A stretch of 64,000 bases of DNA from Acidisoma cellulosilyticum (GTDB taxonomy: Bacteria; Pseudomonadota; Alphaproteobacteria; Acetobacterales; Acetobacteraceae). Positions 54,684 through 64,000 of the stretch are shown here, in pieces (within the stretch, counting starts at the first letter, position 1; every line of letters begins with the position of its first letter). The DNA lies in contig NZ_JAESVA010000001.1 of assembly GCF_020621385.1 (NCBI RefSeq), positions 744,001 to 808,000 of the forward strand. Reading direction: 5' to 3'. A model generated the notes under the pieces. The model made no database searches. It had not been told where the DNA came from and worked only from the letters and a program-made list of their open reading frames with translations. The translations under genes were made by a program, and so were the position numbers.

Positions 54684-56156
54684 TTACTCTTCGTGCCAGC
54701 TGCGGCCGTCACGCTCCAACAGGGCGACGGAAGCCGAGGGGCCCCAGGTGCCGGCGCGATAGGTCTTCGGGAATTCGCCCGAGGACATCCAGGCATCCAT
54801 GATCGGATCGACCCAGCGCCAGGCGGCCTCAACCTCATCGCCGCGCATGAACAAGGTCTGGTTGCCGCGCACGACATCCATGATCAACCGCTCATAGGCA
54901 TCCGGGCTGCGCACCGCGAAAGCCTTGGCGAAGCTCATGTCCAGCGGAACGTGCTGCAGGCGCATGCCGCCCGGACCCGGATCCTTGATCATCAGCCAAA
55001 GCTTCACGCCCTCATCCGGCTGCACGCGGATGACAAGGCGATTGGCTTGCAGCTGGCCGGCATTCTCCTCGAAGACGCTATGCGGGATCGGCCGGAACTG
55101 GACGACGATCTCCGACACGCGGGAGGGCAGGCGCTTGCCGGTGCGCAGATAGAAAGGCACGCCGGCCCAGCGCCAATTGCCGACCTCGGCCTTCAGGGCG
55201 ACAAAGGTCTCGGTCATGCTGGTCGGGTGGCCGAGTTCTTCCAGATAGCCGCGCACCGGACCCTTGGTCGAAGCGCCGGCCGTGTACTGGCCGCGCACAG
55301 TCTGATGGGCGACCTGCGTCGGGTTCATCGGCTTCAGGGAATGCAGGACCTTCAGCTTCTCGTCCCGCACGCTGTCGGCGTCGAGCGAGGTCGGCACTTC
55401 CATCGCGGTCAGGCAGAGCAGCTGCATGATGTGATTCTGGATCATATCGCGCATGGCGCCGGCCGTATCGTAATAGCCGGCCCGGCTTTCCAGTCCGACT
55501 TCCTCGGCGACCGTGATCTGGACATGGTCGATGTAGCGCGCGTTCCAGACCGGCTCGAACAGGGAATTGGCGAAGCGCAGAGCCATGAGGTTCTGCACCG
55601 TTTCCTTACCCAGGTAATGGTCGATGCGGTAGACGCTGGTTTCCGGGAAGATCTTGCCGACCGAGGCGTTCAGCGCCTGGGCGGATTCAAGATCCTTGCC
55701 CAGCGGCTTTTCGATCACCACGCGGCTTTTATCGGTGATCAGGCCGTGGGCGTTGATCTGCTCGCAGATCGGGCCAAAAATATCCGGCGCGGTCGAGAGA
55801 TAGAAGACGCGGATGCGATCCTTCTCCTCGTTCAGGCGCTTGGCGAGAACGTCCCAGCCTTCCGAGCCGGTCGCGTCCATCGACACATAGCCGACGCGGG
55901 CGACGAACCGTTCCAGCACCTCGGCGTCCATATCGGCGCTCGGCACGAAGCTCTCGATGGCCTCGCGGGCGACCTTCTGGAACTCTTCGTCGGTCACCTT
56001 CCGGCGAGAGGTGCCGATGATGCGCGCCTCGGCCGGCAACTGGCCGTCACGGTCACGCTGGTACAAGGCAGGGAGAAGCTTGCGGCGAGAGAGATCTCCC
56101 GAACCGCCGAAGATGACGAAATCAAACGGATCGACGGCAATGATGCGTGCGACCAT
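54684..56156 (-). CDS. zwf: glucose-6-phosphate dehydrogenase
   Basis: A 490-residue enzyme for the first oxidative step of the pentose-phosphate and Entner-Doudoroff routes, making NADPH. It has the N-terminal FVIFGGSGDLSRRKLLPALY cofactor loop, EKPLGKDLESA, and RIDHYLGKETVQNLMALRF with the catalytic His. The ATG at 56156 follows AAGGAG and gives the family start MVARIIAVDPFDFVIFG; a longer upstream frame is not conserved. It diverges from murQ. Confidence 0.97.
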   Translation of the reverse strand: MVARIIAVDPFDFVIFGGSGDLSRRKLLPALYQRDRDGQLPAEARIIGTSRRKVTDEEFQKVAREAIESFVPSADMDAEVLERFVARVGYVSMDATGSEGWDVLAKRLNEEKDRIRVFYLSTAPDIFGPICEQINAHGLITDKSRVVIEKPLGKDLESAQALNASVGKIFPETSVYRIDHYLGKETVQNLMALRFANSLFEPVWNARYIDHVQITVAEEVGLESRAGYYDTAGAMRDMIQNHIMQLLCLTAMEVPTSLDADSVRDEKLKVLHSLKPMNPTQVAHQTVRGQYTAGASTKGPVRGYLEELGHPTSMTETFVALKAEVGNWRWAGVPFYLRTGKRLPSRVSEIVVQFRPIPHSVFEENAGQLQANRLVIRVQPDEGVKLWLMIKDPGPGGMRLQHVPLDMSFAKAFAVRSPDAYERLIMDVVRGNQTLFMRGDEVEAAWRWVDPIMDAWMSSGEFPKTYRAGTWGPSASVALLERDGRSWHEE

Positions 56157-56296
56157 ACGACAGGGCTCCTTTTCAGGCGAGGCGCTACCATACGCGAGCG
56201 TGAGGAATTGGCTAGAACCCTGGCCTTCGCATTTGCACCATAAGCGCTGCACGAGAGGCGCTTGACGGCGCGAGCAGGCTGGCGTCAACCCGAACC

Positions 56297-57229
56297 ATGA
56301 CCGTTTCATCACGATTGTCTCCACCGGTGCCCCAAACCGAAGCCGTCAACCGGCGCTACCGGGACCTTGACCTGTGGGACAGCGCGACCGCGCTGGAAAC
56401 GCTCTGGGAAGGACAGATGGCGGCGATGGCAGCCCTTCGTCCGGCTTTGCCGGTCCTGGCTGCGGCCGCCGATGCCGCCGCCGCGCGTCTAGCGACAGGT
56501 CAAGGCCGGCTGATCTATGCGGGCGCCGGCACCTCCGGCCGGTTGGCGGCACTCGACGCCGCCGAACTGCCGCCGACCTTCGACTGGCCTTACGCGCGGA
56601 CGCATCTCGTCATCGCCGGCGGCACCGGCAGCCTGCTGCGGGCGGCGGAAGGGGCCGAGGATAATGCCGATGCCGCCCGCGCCGAGCTTGAAACGGCGGG
56701 CGTCAGCCCTGACGATGTGCTGATCGCGCTCGCCGCCAGCGGCACCACCCCCTTCGCGATCGCGGCGGTCGAAACGGCGCGTGCCGCCGGCGCGCTGACC
56801 ATCGGCATCGCCAATAGCCGCGGCGCGCCGCTTCTGGCCGCCGCCGACCATGCCGTTTTGCTCGAAACCGGCGCGGAGGCCATCGCCGGTTCCACCCGCA
56901 TGAGGGCAGGCACGGCCCAGAAGGCGGTGCTGACCTTGCTCTCGACCCAGATCATGATCCGGCTCGGCCGCATCCATGACGGGCGGATGGTCGAGATGCG
57001 GCCCACCAATGCCAAGCTTCTCGCCCGCGCCCAGCGGATGGTCGCAGACCTGACCGGCTGTTCGGCCGAAGACGCCGCCGAAACTCTGGAGGCAGCGCAA
57101 GGCCGGATCAAGACAGCCGTCCTCATGATCCTCCGCGCTATCGACGCCCCCCAGGCGGAAGCTCTGCTTTCCCGCCATGCCGGCATTCTCCGCGCGGCCT
57201 TGGCGGAGGGGCGCGAAGTTCCGCTATAG
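56297..57229 (+). CDS. murQ: N-acetylmuramic acid 6-phosphate etherase MurQ
   Basis: A 310-residue SIS-domain enzyme that removes lactate from MurNAc-6-phosphate in peptidoglycan recycling. Signature segments are IYAGAGTSGRLAALDAAELP, AEGAEDNADAAR (catalytic Glu region), ALAASGTTPFAIAAVE and GSTRMRAGTAQKAVLTLLST. It ends with a short UBA-like helical tail. It lies 54 bp upstream of fumC. AnmK or a transporter is not nearby. Confidence 0.95.
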   Translation: MTVSSRLSPPVPQTEAVNRRYRDLDLWDSATALETLWEGQMAAMAALRPALPVLAAAADAAAARLATGQGRLIYAGAGTSGRLAALDAAELPPTFDWPYARTHLVIAGGTGSLLRAAEGAEDNADAARAELETAGVSPDDVLIALAASGTTPFAIAAVETARAAGALTIGIANSRGAPLLAAADHAVLLETGAEAIAGSTRMRAGTAQKAVLTLLSTQIMIRLGRIHDGRMVEMRPTNAKLLARAQRMVADLTGCSAEDAAETLEAAQGRIKTAVLMILRAIDAPQAEALLSRHAGILRAALAEGREVPL

Positions 57230-57283
57230 CCTCCTGACCTGCAAACCCTGCTCCGCTTTCGGGGCAGCCATGCCAAGGAACCG

Positions 57284-58711
57284 ATGATGACCGACACCCA
57301 GACGGCCGCGGATATCCGCATTGAGCATGATGCGCTGGGCGATGTGCCCGTGCCCAACAACCGGCTTTGGGGCGCTCAAACCGAACGCTCGATCCACAAC
57401 TTCCCGATCGGCCGGGACAATTTCACGTGGTCGCGGCCCGTTATCCGCGCTCTCGGCGTCCTGAAAAAATCGGCCGCCCTCGCCAATGGCGAGCTCGGCG
57501 AACTGCCGCCCGAAAAAGTCGCACTCATCGTCCAGGCGGCGGATGAGGTGATCGCCGGCACATGGGATGACGAATTTCCCCTCGTCGTGTTCCAGACCGG
57601 CTCCGGCACGCAGAGCAATATGAATGCGAACGAGGTGATCGCGAACCGCGCGATCCAGATCGCGGGCGGCGTGCTCGGCTCCAAGACCCCGATCAATCCG
57701 AATGACGACGTCAATCGCGGCCAGTCCTCCAACGATACCTTCCCGACGGCGATGTATATCGCGGCGGTCGAAGTGATCGCCGGCAAGCTGCTGCCCGCGA
57801 TCACCGTTCTGCGCGATACGCTGGATGCGAAGGCGCGCGCATTCGCCCATGTCATCATGATCGGCCGTACCCATCTGCAGGACGCGACGCCGATCACCCT
57901 CGGACAGGCCATCGGCGGTTGGGTGGCGCAGCTGGATGAAGCGGCCCGCGCCATCAAGGAGGGGTTGCCTTGGCTGATGGAGCTCGCCATCGGCGGCACC
58001 GCGGTCGGCACCGGCCTCAACGCCCATCCGAAATTCGGCGAGACGACGGCACGCCATATTGCCGAGACGACCGGTCATCCTTTCGTCTCGGCCCCCAATA
58101 AATTCGCCGCACTCTCCGCGCATGACGCCATGGCTCATTCCAGCGGGACGCTGCGCACGCTGGCCGGCGCGCTGCTCAAGATCGCGAACGACGTCCGCTG
58201 GCATGCCTGCGGTCCGCGTGCCGGCCTGGCCGAAATCCTTATCCCCGAGAACGAGCCTGGTTCTTCCATCATGCCGGGCAAGATCAACCCGACGCAGTGC
58301 GAATCGATGACGATGGTGGCCGTGCAGGTTTACGGCAATGACGCTGCCGTCGCCTTCGCCGCGAGCCAGGGCAATTTCCAGCTCAACGTCTACAAGCCTG
58401 TCATGCTGTATAACCTGCTGCAGTCCGCGACGATCATGAGCGAGAGCATGCTGGCCTTCGATGAGCATTGCGCGCGCGGCATCGAGCCGAATTACGAGCG
58501 GCTGAAGCACAATCTGGAAAGCTCGCTGATGCTGGTGACGGCGCTGAACCGTCATATCGGATACGAGAAGTCGGCCCAGATCGCGCTGAAGGCGCATCGC
58601 GAGAATAGCAGTCTGAAGGAATCGGCGCTCTCGCTCGGCTTTCTGACCGAAGAGCAGTTCGACGCCTGGGTGAAGCCGGAAGACATGCTTGGGCCGATCG
58701 CCGCGCGGTAA
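57284..58711 (+). CDS. fumC: class II fumarate hydratase
   Basis: A 475-residue TCA-cycle enzyme that hydrates fumarate to malate. Hallmarks are [55 protein letters not shown] and the superfamily signature [15 protein letters not shown]. There are two adjacent ATG codons (57284 and 57287), with AAGGAA just before them. It is oxygen-stable, as expected for an aerobe. Confidence 0.97.
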   Translation: MMTDTQTAADIRIEHDALGDVPVPNNRLWGAQTERSIHNFPIGRDNFTWSRPVIRALGVLKKSAALANGELGELPPEKVALIVQAADEVIAGTWDDEFPLVVFQTGSGTQSNMNANEVIANRAIQIAGGVLGSKTPINPNDDVNRGQSSNDTFPTAMYIAAVEVIAGKLLPAITVLRDTLDAKARAFAHVIMIGRTHLQDATPITLGQAIGGWVAQLDEAARAIKEGLPWLMELAIGGTAVGTGLNAHPKFGETTARHIAETTGHPFVSAPNKFAALSAHDAMAHSSGTLRTLAGALLKIANDVRWHACGPRAGLAEILIPENEPGSSIMPGKINPTQCESMTMVAVQVYGNDAAVAFAASQGNFQLNVYKPVMLYNLLQSATIMSESMLAFDEHCARGIEPNYERLKHNLESSLMLVTALNRHIGYEKSAQIALKAHRENSSLKESALSLGFLTEEQFDAWVKPEDMLGPIAAR

Positions 58712-58732
58712 GCGACCCGTCCAAGCCGACAT

Positions 58733-58768
58733 AAAAAAGGCCGCTCCGATCTCCGGTGCGGCCTTTTC
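58733..58768. terminator. terminator after fumC
   Basis: AAAAAGGCCGC and GCGGCCTTTT arms around a 13-base loop region, A-rich on one side and T-rich on the other, between convergent fumC and the gene ending at 58792. It probably works both ways. Confidence 0.85.
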
Positions 58769-58791
58769 TGTAAAGCCCTGCGGCTGCGGCT

Positions 58792-59259
58792 TCAATTGTG
58801 AAGATTGTTGTAATCGACCCAGCCTTTGACCGGGCCGTTCGGCGTCTGCATCTGCATCTGGATCGAGGGTTCGCGCATGCCGTCCGCCTGAATGCCGACA
58901 AGGCCTGCCGGCAAGCCGTTCGTCACCATCGTGCAATCGCCCGGACTGCCCGCCGAATAATTTTCGAGATCCGACTCCGTCGGGCAAATCGCCGCAGCAC
59001 CGCGCACGAAAATCGGCTTCGCCAGATCCAGCGTGTGGCGGCCAACCGAGATGGTCTGGCCATTGATGAAATAGGCCGCCATGCCGACCGGCGGCGGCGT
59101 CTCCCCGGTCAGGATCGCGGTCACCACCAGCCCGCCGATGACGAACAGAAACACGCCCACGAGAGACTTGCGCGCAAGCGAGCTTTCAGGCCGCTTCCCT
59201 GCGTCCATCAAGCCGGGGACATTAAAATCGGAATCGCCGCTCACACTCTGTCCGATCAC
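58792..59259 (-). CDS. single-pass membrane protein, unknown function
   Basis: 155 residues with a cytoplasmic N-tail, one membrane helix (SLVGVFLFVIGGLVVTAILT, about 32-51) and a soluble periplasmic domain of about 100 residues with two Cys (about 92 and 108) that could form a disulfide. TVSVGRHTL-like strands and GWVDYNNLHN at the end suggest a small beta domain. No family recognised. Confidence 0.62.
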   Translation of the reverse strand: MIGQSVSGDSDFNVPGLMDAGKRPESSLARKSLVGVFLFVIGGLVVTAILTGETPPPVGMAAYFINGQTISVGRHTLDLAKPIFVRGAAAICPTESDLENYSAGSPGDCTMVTNGLPAGLVGIQADGMREPSIQMQMQTPNGPVKGWVDYNNLHN

Positions 59260-59450
59260 CGTCGAATGTTCCGCTTTCGAGCGCGCATGCTCTCTCTGCC
59301 ACTTAACTGCGAATGTCGGCCCGATGCCTAGCCGATTTTTTCTATATCGTCCTTTTCATGGCGGTCGTTAGCCGCAAATGGGGCCGTTTTCCAGCGGCAT
59401 TACGATACTGACGGGTCTTCTCCGCATGACGGATCGCGACCCGGCATCCG

Positions 59451-60851
59451 TCAGAGCTTGTAGGCCTTCTTCGCAAGATTATAGGCAAGGTCTTGAGCGA
59501 TAGCCTGCGCCTCATCCTCGTTAAGCCGGTGCTGCACGACGAGGCCAGCCAGGAAGGCGCAATCGACCCGGCGCGCCATGTCATGCCGCGCGGGAATGGA
59601 GAGATAGGCGCGCGTGTCGTCATTGAAGCCGACCGTATTCGCGAAACCTGCCGTCTCCGTCGCTATCTCTCGAAAGCGCTTCATGCCCTCGGGACTGTCG
59701 AAGAACCACCAGGGCGGCCCCAGGCGCAGACAAGGATAATGGCCGGCGAGCGGTGCCAGTTCCCGCCCGTAACTCGTTTCATCAAGCGTGAAGAGAATGA
59801 GGGTGAGATGAGGGTCATTGCCGACCGCATCCAACAAGGGTTTCAATGCCCGCACATAATCGGTGGACGACGGGATATCCGCGCCCATATCCGGCCCGAA
59901 ATCGCGGAAGACGAGCGGGTTGTGATTGCGGAAAGAGCCGGGATGCAGCTGCATGACCAACCCGTCCTCGATGCTCATCCGCGCCATTTCCGTCAGCATC
60001 TGCGCCCGGAACAGTTCGGCCTCGGCAGCACTCCCTTGTCCCGCGATAATCCGCGTGAACAAAACGGCGGCGTCTGTCTGCGGCAGGTCAGCCGTCTGTG
60101 CGGTCGGATGACCGTGATCCGTCGCCGTAGCGCCCATCGATATGAAAAAGGCGCGGCGTTGCCGGTGTGCTGACAGATAACCTTGCCAGGTCATAGCCTC
60201 GCCGGTCATGGCCGTAAGCTGCGCGACATTGGCGGCAAAACCCTCACGCGCGGGATCGACCGTGAAATCCGGCCGATAGGTCGGCACCACCCGCCCCTGC
60301 CAACCTGACGCGCGGAGTGCGGCATGATTCTCCAGATCGCTCAAAGCGCTGTCGGTCGTCGCGATCGCTTCCAGGTTGAAACGTTCATACAGGGCGCGTG
60401 GGCGAAACGCGTCCTGACCGAGGTGATCGGCGATGACATCATAGAGCCTGTCAGCATTGTCTTCGTTCAACCGCTCGGTGATCCCGAAGAGGTCTTCCAG
60501 AGACTGTTCAAACCAAAGCCGCGTCGGCGTGCCGCGGAACAGGTGGAAATGACGGGCGAAGATGCGCCAGATTTTGCGGCTGTCGGTTTCCACGTCCTGT
60601 CCGTCACGCCGCGAAATCCCGAGCGACTCAAGTGAAATCCCCTGGGAATAGAGCATGCGAAAGATATAGTGGTCAGGCTTGACGAACAGCGTCGCGGGAT
60701 CCGGAAACGGCGCATTCTCGCTATACCAGCGGGGTTCGGTATGCCCGTGGGGGGAGATGATCGGCAGGGTCGCTATGGTGTGATACAGCCGACGGGCGAC
60801 AGCGCGGGTCGCAGGATCGCTCGGGAAAAGTCTGTCTGGATGTAAGGCCAT
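59451..60851 (-). CDS. uxaC: uronate (glucuronate/galacturonate) isomerase UxaC
   Basis: A 466-residue amidohydrolase-superfamily isomerase that turns D-glucuronate to fructuronate or D-galacturonate to tagaturonate. Metal ligands are in SPHGHTEPRWYSENAPF near the N-terminus, and conserved blocks are GTPTRLWFEQSLEDLFGI, ATTDSALSDLENH, LHPGSFRNHNP and LGPPWWFFDSPEGMKRFRE. It diverges from a GntR regulator whose operon includes an exported esterase, forming a small hexuronate-use module. Confidence 0.95.
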   Translation of the reverse strand: MALHPDRLFPSDPATRAVARRLYHTIATLPIISPHGHTEPRWYSENAPFPDPATLFVKPDHYIFRMLYSQGISLESLGISRRDGQDVETDSRKIWRIFARHFHLFRGTPTRLWFEQSLEDLFGITERLNEDNADRLYDVIADHLGQDAFRPRALYERFNLEAIATTDSALSDLENHAALRASGWQGRVVPTYRPDFTVDPAREGFAANVAQLTAMTGEAMTWQGYLSAHRQRRAFFISMGATATDHGHPTAQTADLPQTDAAVLFTRIIAGQGSAAEAELFRAQMLTEMARMSIEDGLVMQLHPGSFRNHNPLVFRDFGPDMGADIPSSTDYVRALKPLLDAVGNDPHLTLILFTLDETSYGRELAPLAGHYPCLRLGPPWWFFDSPEGMKRFREIATETAGFANTVGFNDDTRAYLSIPARHDMARRVDCAFLAGLVVQHRLNEDEAQAIAQDLAYNLAKKAYKL

Positions 60852-60943
60852 GGTCAGCTGCCCCCGCAGTCTTCTCAGTTGCTTTGGGGGCGCATTCGTG
60901 GCGCCCTCTTGTTCAGATGCAAAAATGGAATTGATATATTAGA

Positions 60944-61675
60944 ATGTCAAGCGACGGCCCTTCGATCCGCAATTCGCAATCCCTCGTGGATCAAGTGATT
61001 GCGAACGCGCCGCGCCTGCCGCGCATCACCTCGGCAGTCGCGATTTACCGTCATCTGCATGCGGCTATCTTGAGCAATGCGCTGCCGCCCGGAACCGCCC
61101 TGCAGGACAAGCTGCTCTGCGCGGAATTCGCCGTCAGCCGCACGCCGGTGCGGGAAGCGTTGATTCGCCTGGCGGAAGACGGGCTGGTCGATATCTTTCC
61201 GCAATCGGGCACCTTCGTCTCCCGCATCAAGGCCGACGCGATTCCGGAAGCGCTCGATATCCGCCAAGCGCTGGAAAGCCTTGCTGTCTCACGCGCAGCG
61301 GCGCTCGCCAAACCCACCGATATCGCGCGGTTGGACCAGTTGCTGGCACGGCAGACCGCACTCGCGGAGGCCGGCGATACGGGACTGTTTCACGAGGCCG
61401 ATGAGTTTTTTCATGAGACGATCGGCATGATCGCTGACCGTCCCGGCCTCTGGCGACTTGTGAAACAGGTGAAGTTGCAGATCGACCGTACCCGAGTCCT
61501 GACCCTGCCGGCACCGGGCCGCATGATCCAGGTCGTCAGCGAGCATCGGCTTGTACGCGACGCGATTGCCGCCGGCGACGCGGTCAGCGCGCAAGTCGCG
61601 ATGACGGATCACCTCAATGTGGTGATCCCTGATCTGGCCCGGCTGCGCGGCGAATATCCGGCCTATTTCACATGA
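60944..61675 (+). CDS. GntR-family (FCD) transcriptional regulator, likely of uxaC
   Basis: A 243-residue repressor-type regulator. The winged helix (about 28-95) has LHAAILSNALPPGTALQDKL and SRTPVREALIRLAEDGLV. The C-terminal FCD domain (about 105-235) has metal/ligand residues in EADEFFHETIG and EHRLVRDAIAAGDAVSAQ. FCD regulators of this type commonly sense hexuronates or keto-acids. It shares the 92-bp divergent region with uxaC, which contains the AT-rich GAATTGATATATTAG as an operator candidate. It overlaps the esterase gene by 4 bp. Confidence 0.9.
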   Translation: MSSDGPSIRNSQSLVDQVIANAPRLPRITSAVAIYRHLHAAILSNALPPGTALQDKLLCAEFAVSRTPVREALIRLAEDGLVDIFPQSGTFVSRIKADAIPEALDIRQALESLAVSRAAALAKPTDIARLDQLLARQTALAEAGDTGLFHEADEFFHETIGMIADRPGLWRLVKQVKLQIDRTRVLTLPAPGRMIQVVSEHRLVRDAIAAGDAVSAQVAMTDHLNVVIPDLARLRGEYPAYFT

Positions 61676-62592
61676 CAGCCCATCTGACCCGCCGCGCCGC
61701 GCTCGCGGCACTCGCCACGGGCCTGGTCTTGCCCAGCGCCGCAAGGGCTGAGGCGCGCGATATCATCCCGCTTTGGCCAGATGGACCGCCGGGCGGCGGC
61801 GGCCCGGCGGGGCCGGAACGCATCAGCACGCGCGGCGCCATCAGCCACATCGCGATCCCGCATCTGCGGGTCTATCGCCCTGAAAACCCCACCGGCGCAG
61901 CCGTTCTGGTCGCCGCTGGCGGTGGCTACAGACATATCGAGATGGGGATGGAGGCGGCGCCCGCCGCGCATTGGTTGGCCGCGCGCGGCATCACGGCCTT
62001 TGCCCTGCTGTATCGTCTTCCGGATGAGGGATGGTCCGCCGGACCTTACGCACCGCTGCAGGATGCGCAGCGGGCCATGCGCCTCGTCCGTGCTCAAGCT
62101 GGCCTTCAGGACGGCAGGATCGGCGTTCTCGGCTTCTCATCCGGCGGGCATCTGATGGGCATGACGGCAACGCGATTTGATAAAGCATCCTATGCACCGG
62201 TCGACGCGGTGGATCGGCTTTCGGCGCGGCCTGACAATGCGGCCTTGATCTATCCGGTCATCACCCTTGAGCCACCCTATGACAATACATCGACAAGGCG
62301 CGTGCTGATCGGACAGACCCCGAGCGCGGCGGAGAGCGCGGACTGGTCCGTGCAGACCGCGGTCCGGAAAAACGGCCCGCCGGTCTTTCTCGTCCAGGCC
62401 GACGACGACCCGATCTCCAACCCCGCGAATACGCGGATCATGGCGCAAGCCTGTGCCAAAGCCGACGTGCCGGTGGAGTGGCATAGGCTCGCCCAAGGCG
62501 GCCATGGTTTCGGCATGGGACAGCCGGGGAGCGATACCGCGCTTTGGCCCGGCTGGTATCAGGAATGGCTGCAGCGGCAGGGCATGCTTTAA
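61672..62592 (+). CDS. exported alpha/beta hydrolase, acetyl-xylan-esterase-like
   Basis: A 306-residue esterase with an RR-containing export signal (LTRRAALAALATGLVLPSAA, ending ARA), fitting Tat. The fold has LVAAGGGYRHIEMGMEAAPA (oxyanion region), nucleophile GFSSGGHLMG, acid in LVQADDDPISN and His in AQGGHGFGMG. This pattern matches endo-xylanase-associated acetylesterases and BD-FAE-like hydrolases. The 4-bp overlap with a GntR gene and the proximity to uxaC suggest release of side groups from glucuronoxylan-type sugars. Confidence 0.85.
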   Translation: MTAHLTRRAALAALATGLVLPSAARAEARDIIPLWPDGPPGGGGPAGPERISTRGAISHIAIPHLRVYRPENPTGAAVLVAAGGGYRHIEMGMEAAPAAHWLAARGITAFALLYRLPDEGWSAGPYAPLQDAQRAMRLVRAQAGLQDGRIGVLGFSSGGHLMGMTATRFDKASYAPVDAVDRLSARPDNAALIYPVITLEPPYDNTSTRRVLIGQTPSAAESADWSVQTAVRKNGPPVFLVQADDDPISNPANTRIMAQACAKADVPVEWHRLAQGGHGFGMGQPGSDTALWPGWYQEWLQRQGML

Positions 62593-62842
62593 ATCAGGCT
62601 GCAATGCGCATCGGCTATCGACCCAAACAGGGCATAGGCCAACTCGGAAAACGACCCCAGAAGCGGACATTCATCGCTGGCGCATGCCTAAGGCAACGCG
62701 GTCGGAGTGGAGCGGCGCCTGTGAGCATAAGCGAACAGGAAACGCTCTAAACGCTGACCCAGGCAAAAGCCTCGATCATTAGCGGACGTCCTTGTTGGTT
62801 TTGCGTAAAGTCTCTCGATGAGAGGCACCGGGGCGGTCATCG

Positions 62843-63748
62843 ATGAGTTTTGAAGCGAACCCAAGGAATGAGGCTTGGAAGCGGTTGCTGCCTCTGGCGC
62901 CGCATGACGCGCGTGCGGGCGGCAGCGCGGACGATGTTCCATCCATCTCCGCCTTCGTGGCCCGGCAACGCGAACACTTCAAGGAACTGACGCTGCCGAC
63001 GAACGGACTTATCGTGCTTCTGGAGGGCAAGAAGGAGGTTCGCTTTGGCATTGACCGATACCTCTATCGTCCCGGTGAGGCCTTTGTCGCACTGGCCGGT
63101 GCCGTAATGGATGTCACCAACTTCCCAGACACTTTGTCCGAGCACTATCGCGCCCTGTTTGTGCGGCTGCCACGCTCGTTGATGATCGAGGCCGCACGGC
63201 GCTGGCCGCAGTTCTCCAACCCGGTATCGCCGCCCCATCTCAGCCGCCTTCCGGTCGATGCGATCCTTACCGATACGCTTATTCACGCGGTCGGGCGCGG
63301 CTATGGGTCGGGTCAATCCACAGTCTCGCAGCCACTCGCACAGCACCGCTTCCTGGAAATCGTTCTTGTTCTGGCGGAGCGCGGAGCGATCTCGCTGACA
63401 CCGAAATATGCTGAGCAATCCTTTGCCGATGCCCTGCGCCAGTTCATTCGCCACCGGCTGCACCATCCCTGGACCGCGGCAGAGGTGGCCCAGCATTTCG
63501 GCTGCTCGGTCGCGACCTTGCGGCGGCGGTTGCTGGCCGAAGGCCAAAGTTTCGCCAAGCTTCTCCTGGCCGAGCGTATGGCCGCAGCCCGCATCCTGCT
63601 GACCGAGCGGGGTGCCGAGGTCGCGGATACGCTCGCCGCGACAGGGTTCGCGTCCCGATCCCATTTCGCCGTGCATTACCGGCGCCTCTATGGCGAGACG
63701 CCATCGAGCGCCCGCGCCCGGGCGAGGGAACCGACCGTCCCGATTTGA
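62843..63748 (+). CDS. AraC-family transcriptional regulator
   Basis: A 301-residue activator. The N-terminal part is a cupin-like sensor of the AraC_N type (LPTNGLIVLLEGKKEVRFGI and YRPGEAFVALAGAVMDVTN). The C-terminal two-helix-turn-helix domain (about 200-295) has HPWTAAEVAQHFGCSVATLR and DTLAATGFASRSHFAVHYRR. It may control the secreted-protein gene that starts 90 bp downstream. The 250 bp before it (62593-62842) show nothing recognisable. Confidence 0.9.
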   Translation: MSFEANPRNEAWKRLLPLAPHDARAGGSADDVPSISAFVARQREHFKELTLPTNGLIVLLEGKKEVRFGIDRYLYRPGEAFVALAGAVMDVTNFPDTLSEHYRALFVRLPRSLMIEAARRWPQFSNPVSPPHLSRLPVDAILTDTLIHAVGRGYGSGQSTVSQPLAQHRFLEIVLVLAERGAISLTPKYAEQSFADALRQFIRHRLHHPWTAAEVAQHFGCSVATLRRRLLAEGQSFAKLLLAERMAAARILLTERGAEVADTLAATGFASRSHFAVHYRRLYGETPSSARARAREPTVPI

Positions 63749-63838
63749 TTGGCTTCGGCGCATTCCTGCTCGTTTCGGGCCGTCATCCCCCGTTTCCCAC
63801 GGATAGTTTTGGGCGGTCACACAGCCCGGAGCGATCCC

Positions 63839-64000
63839 ATGCGCACTCTCATTCGAGTCTCTTCCCTGGCCTTCGTCGGCACCTGTCTTCTGGCCTCCGC
63901 AAGTGCGGCGGCGGACCTCACCGTCACGTTCGGCGAAACAGGGGCCCACGGCGTCATCGCGGATCGTTATGCCTTCTGCCCGCCCGCCGGCACGAAGGGG
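63839..64000 (+). CDS. exported protein, truncated by window edge
   Basis: The first 54 residues of a secreted protein. The signal peptide is RTLIRVSSLAFVGTCLLASA, cleaved near AAA-DL. The mature start has GVIADRYAFCPPAGTKG, which faintly resembles the beginning of YbhB/YbcL (PEBP-like) proteins, though too little is visible to be sure. It follows the AraC gene by 90 bp with a CCCGGAGCG ribosome site. Confidence 0.5.
   Translation, partial: MRTLIRVSSLAFVGTCLLASASAAADLTVTFGETGAHGVIADRYAFCPPAGTKG

Noticed and set aside
1-64000. Complete mobile element, prophage, CRISPR-Cas, rRNA or tRNA genes
   Set aside because: No transposase, integrase, Cas, phage structural gene, rRNA segment or tRNA cloverleaf was seen. 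The only mobile-like sequences are the two small CTAG-flanked repeats.

Overview
This is a 64 kb stretch of chromosome from a GC-rich alphaproteobacterium, most likely a member of the Rhodospirillales/Acetobacteraceae. The evidence is a circularly permuted (two-piece) tmRNA gene, an alpha-type SspB adaptor, a ROSE RNA thermometer in front of a small heat-shock gene, MinCDE, ThyX, glutathione-independent formaldehyde dehydrogenase and a DUF1489 gene. Family assignment is inference; the class is well supported. There is no rRNA, tRNA, transposase, phage or CRISPR array in the window. It looks like core chromosome with a few accessory patches and two small non-autonomous repeat elements.

Layout. 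1-4500: end of an alpha/beta hydrolase gene, a spermidine-synthase-like polytopic protein and an MHS-type transporter. 4600-6500: minCDE. 6500-11600: four oxidative enzymes (an IaaM-like flavin amine oxidase, a Rieske oxygenase and two tandem PhyH-type dioxygenases, the latter two separated by a MITE-like repeat). 11570-15714 (minus): the late queuosine pathway queA-tgt-queF-queG, preceded by a VOC-family gene. 15840-17430: a BrnT/BrnA toxin-antitoxin pair, then sspB and ssrA (tmRNA), the adaptor and the tag donor of one proteolytic pathway side by side. 17468-19435: thyX and an apparently exported PCMT-like methyltransferase.

19633-27569: transglutaminase-DUF2126, circularly permuted ATP-grasp/alpha-E and a second transglutaminase, followed by an unrecognised 201-aa protein and a lipoprotein overlapping it by 4 bp. 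The first three belong to a conserved, poorly characterised gene set predicted to make or process a peptide-like product. 27600-35820: envelope and stress genes (glycine-zipper lipoprotein, mscL, exported ankyrin protein, tspO, CHAP hydrolase, Spy-like protein), ridA, pdxY, an old-yellow-enzyme homologue, rpmE and a ROSE-controlled hsp20. 36054-41962: tamA-tamB. 42077-48019: a small secreted protein, DUF1489, then miaB-phoH-ybeY-corC ending in an EamA transporter.

48023-51882: a LysR-type regulator divergent from an oxidoreductase, a stand-alone AsnC ligand domain, the second MITE-like repeat and a metallophosphatase. 51972-58711: central metabolism (icd, fdhA, zwf, fumC) and murQ. 58792-64000: a membrane-anchored protein, uxaC divergent from a GntR regulator and an exported esterase (probable hexuronate/xylan use), an AraC regulator and the start of a secreted protein.

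Most compelling items for follow-up: the two CTAG-flanked MITEs that sit exactly on stop codons, the ROSE thermometer, the ssrA-sspB pair, and the ATP-grasp/alpha-E/transglutaminase cluster with its extra downstream genes.
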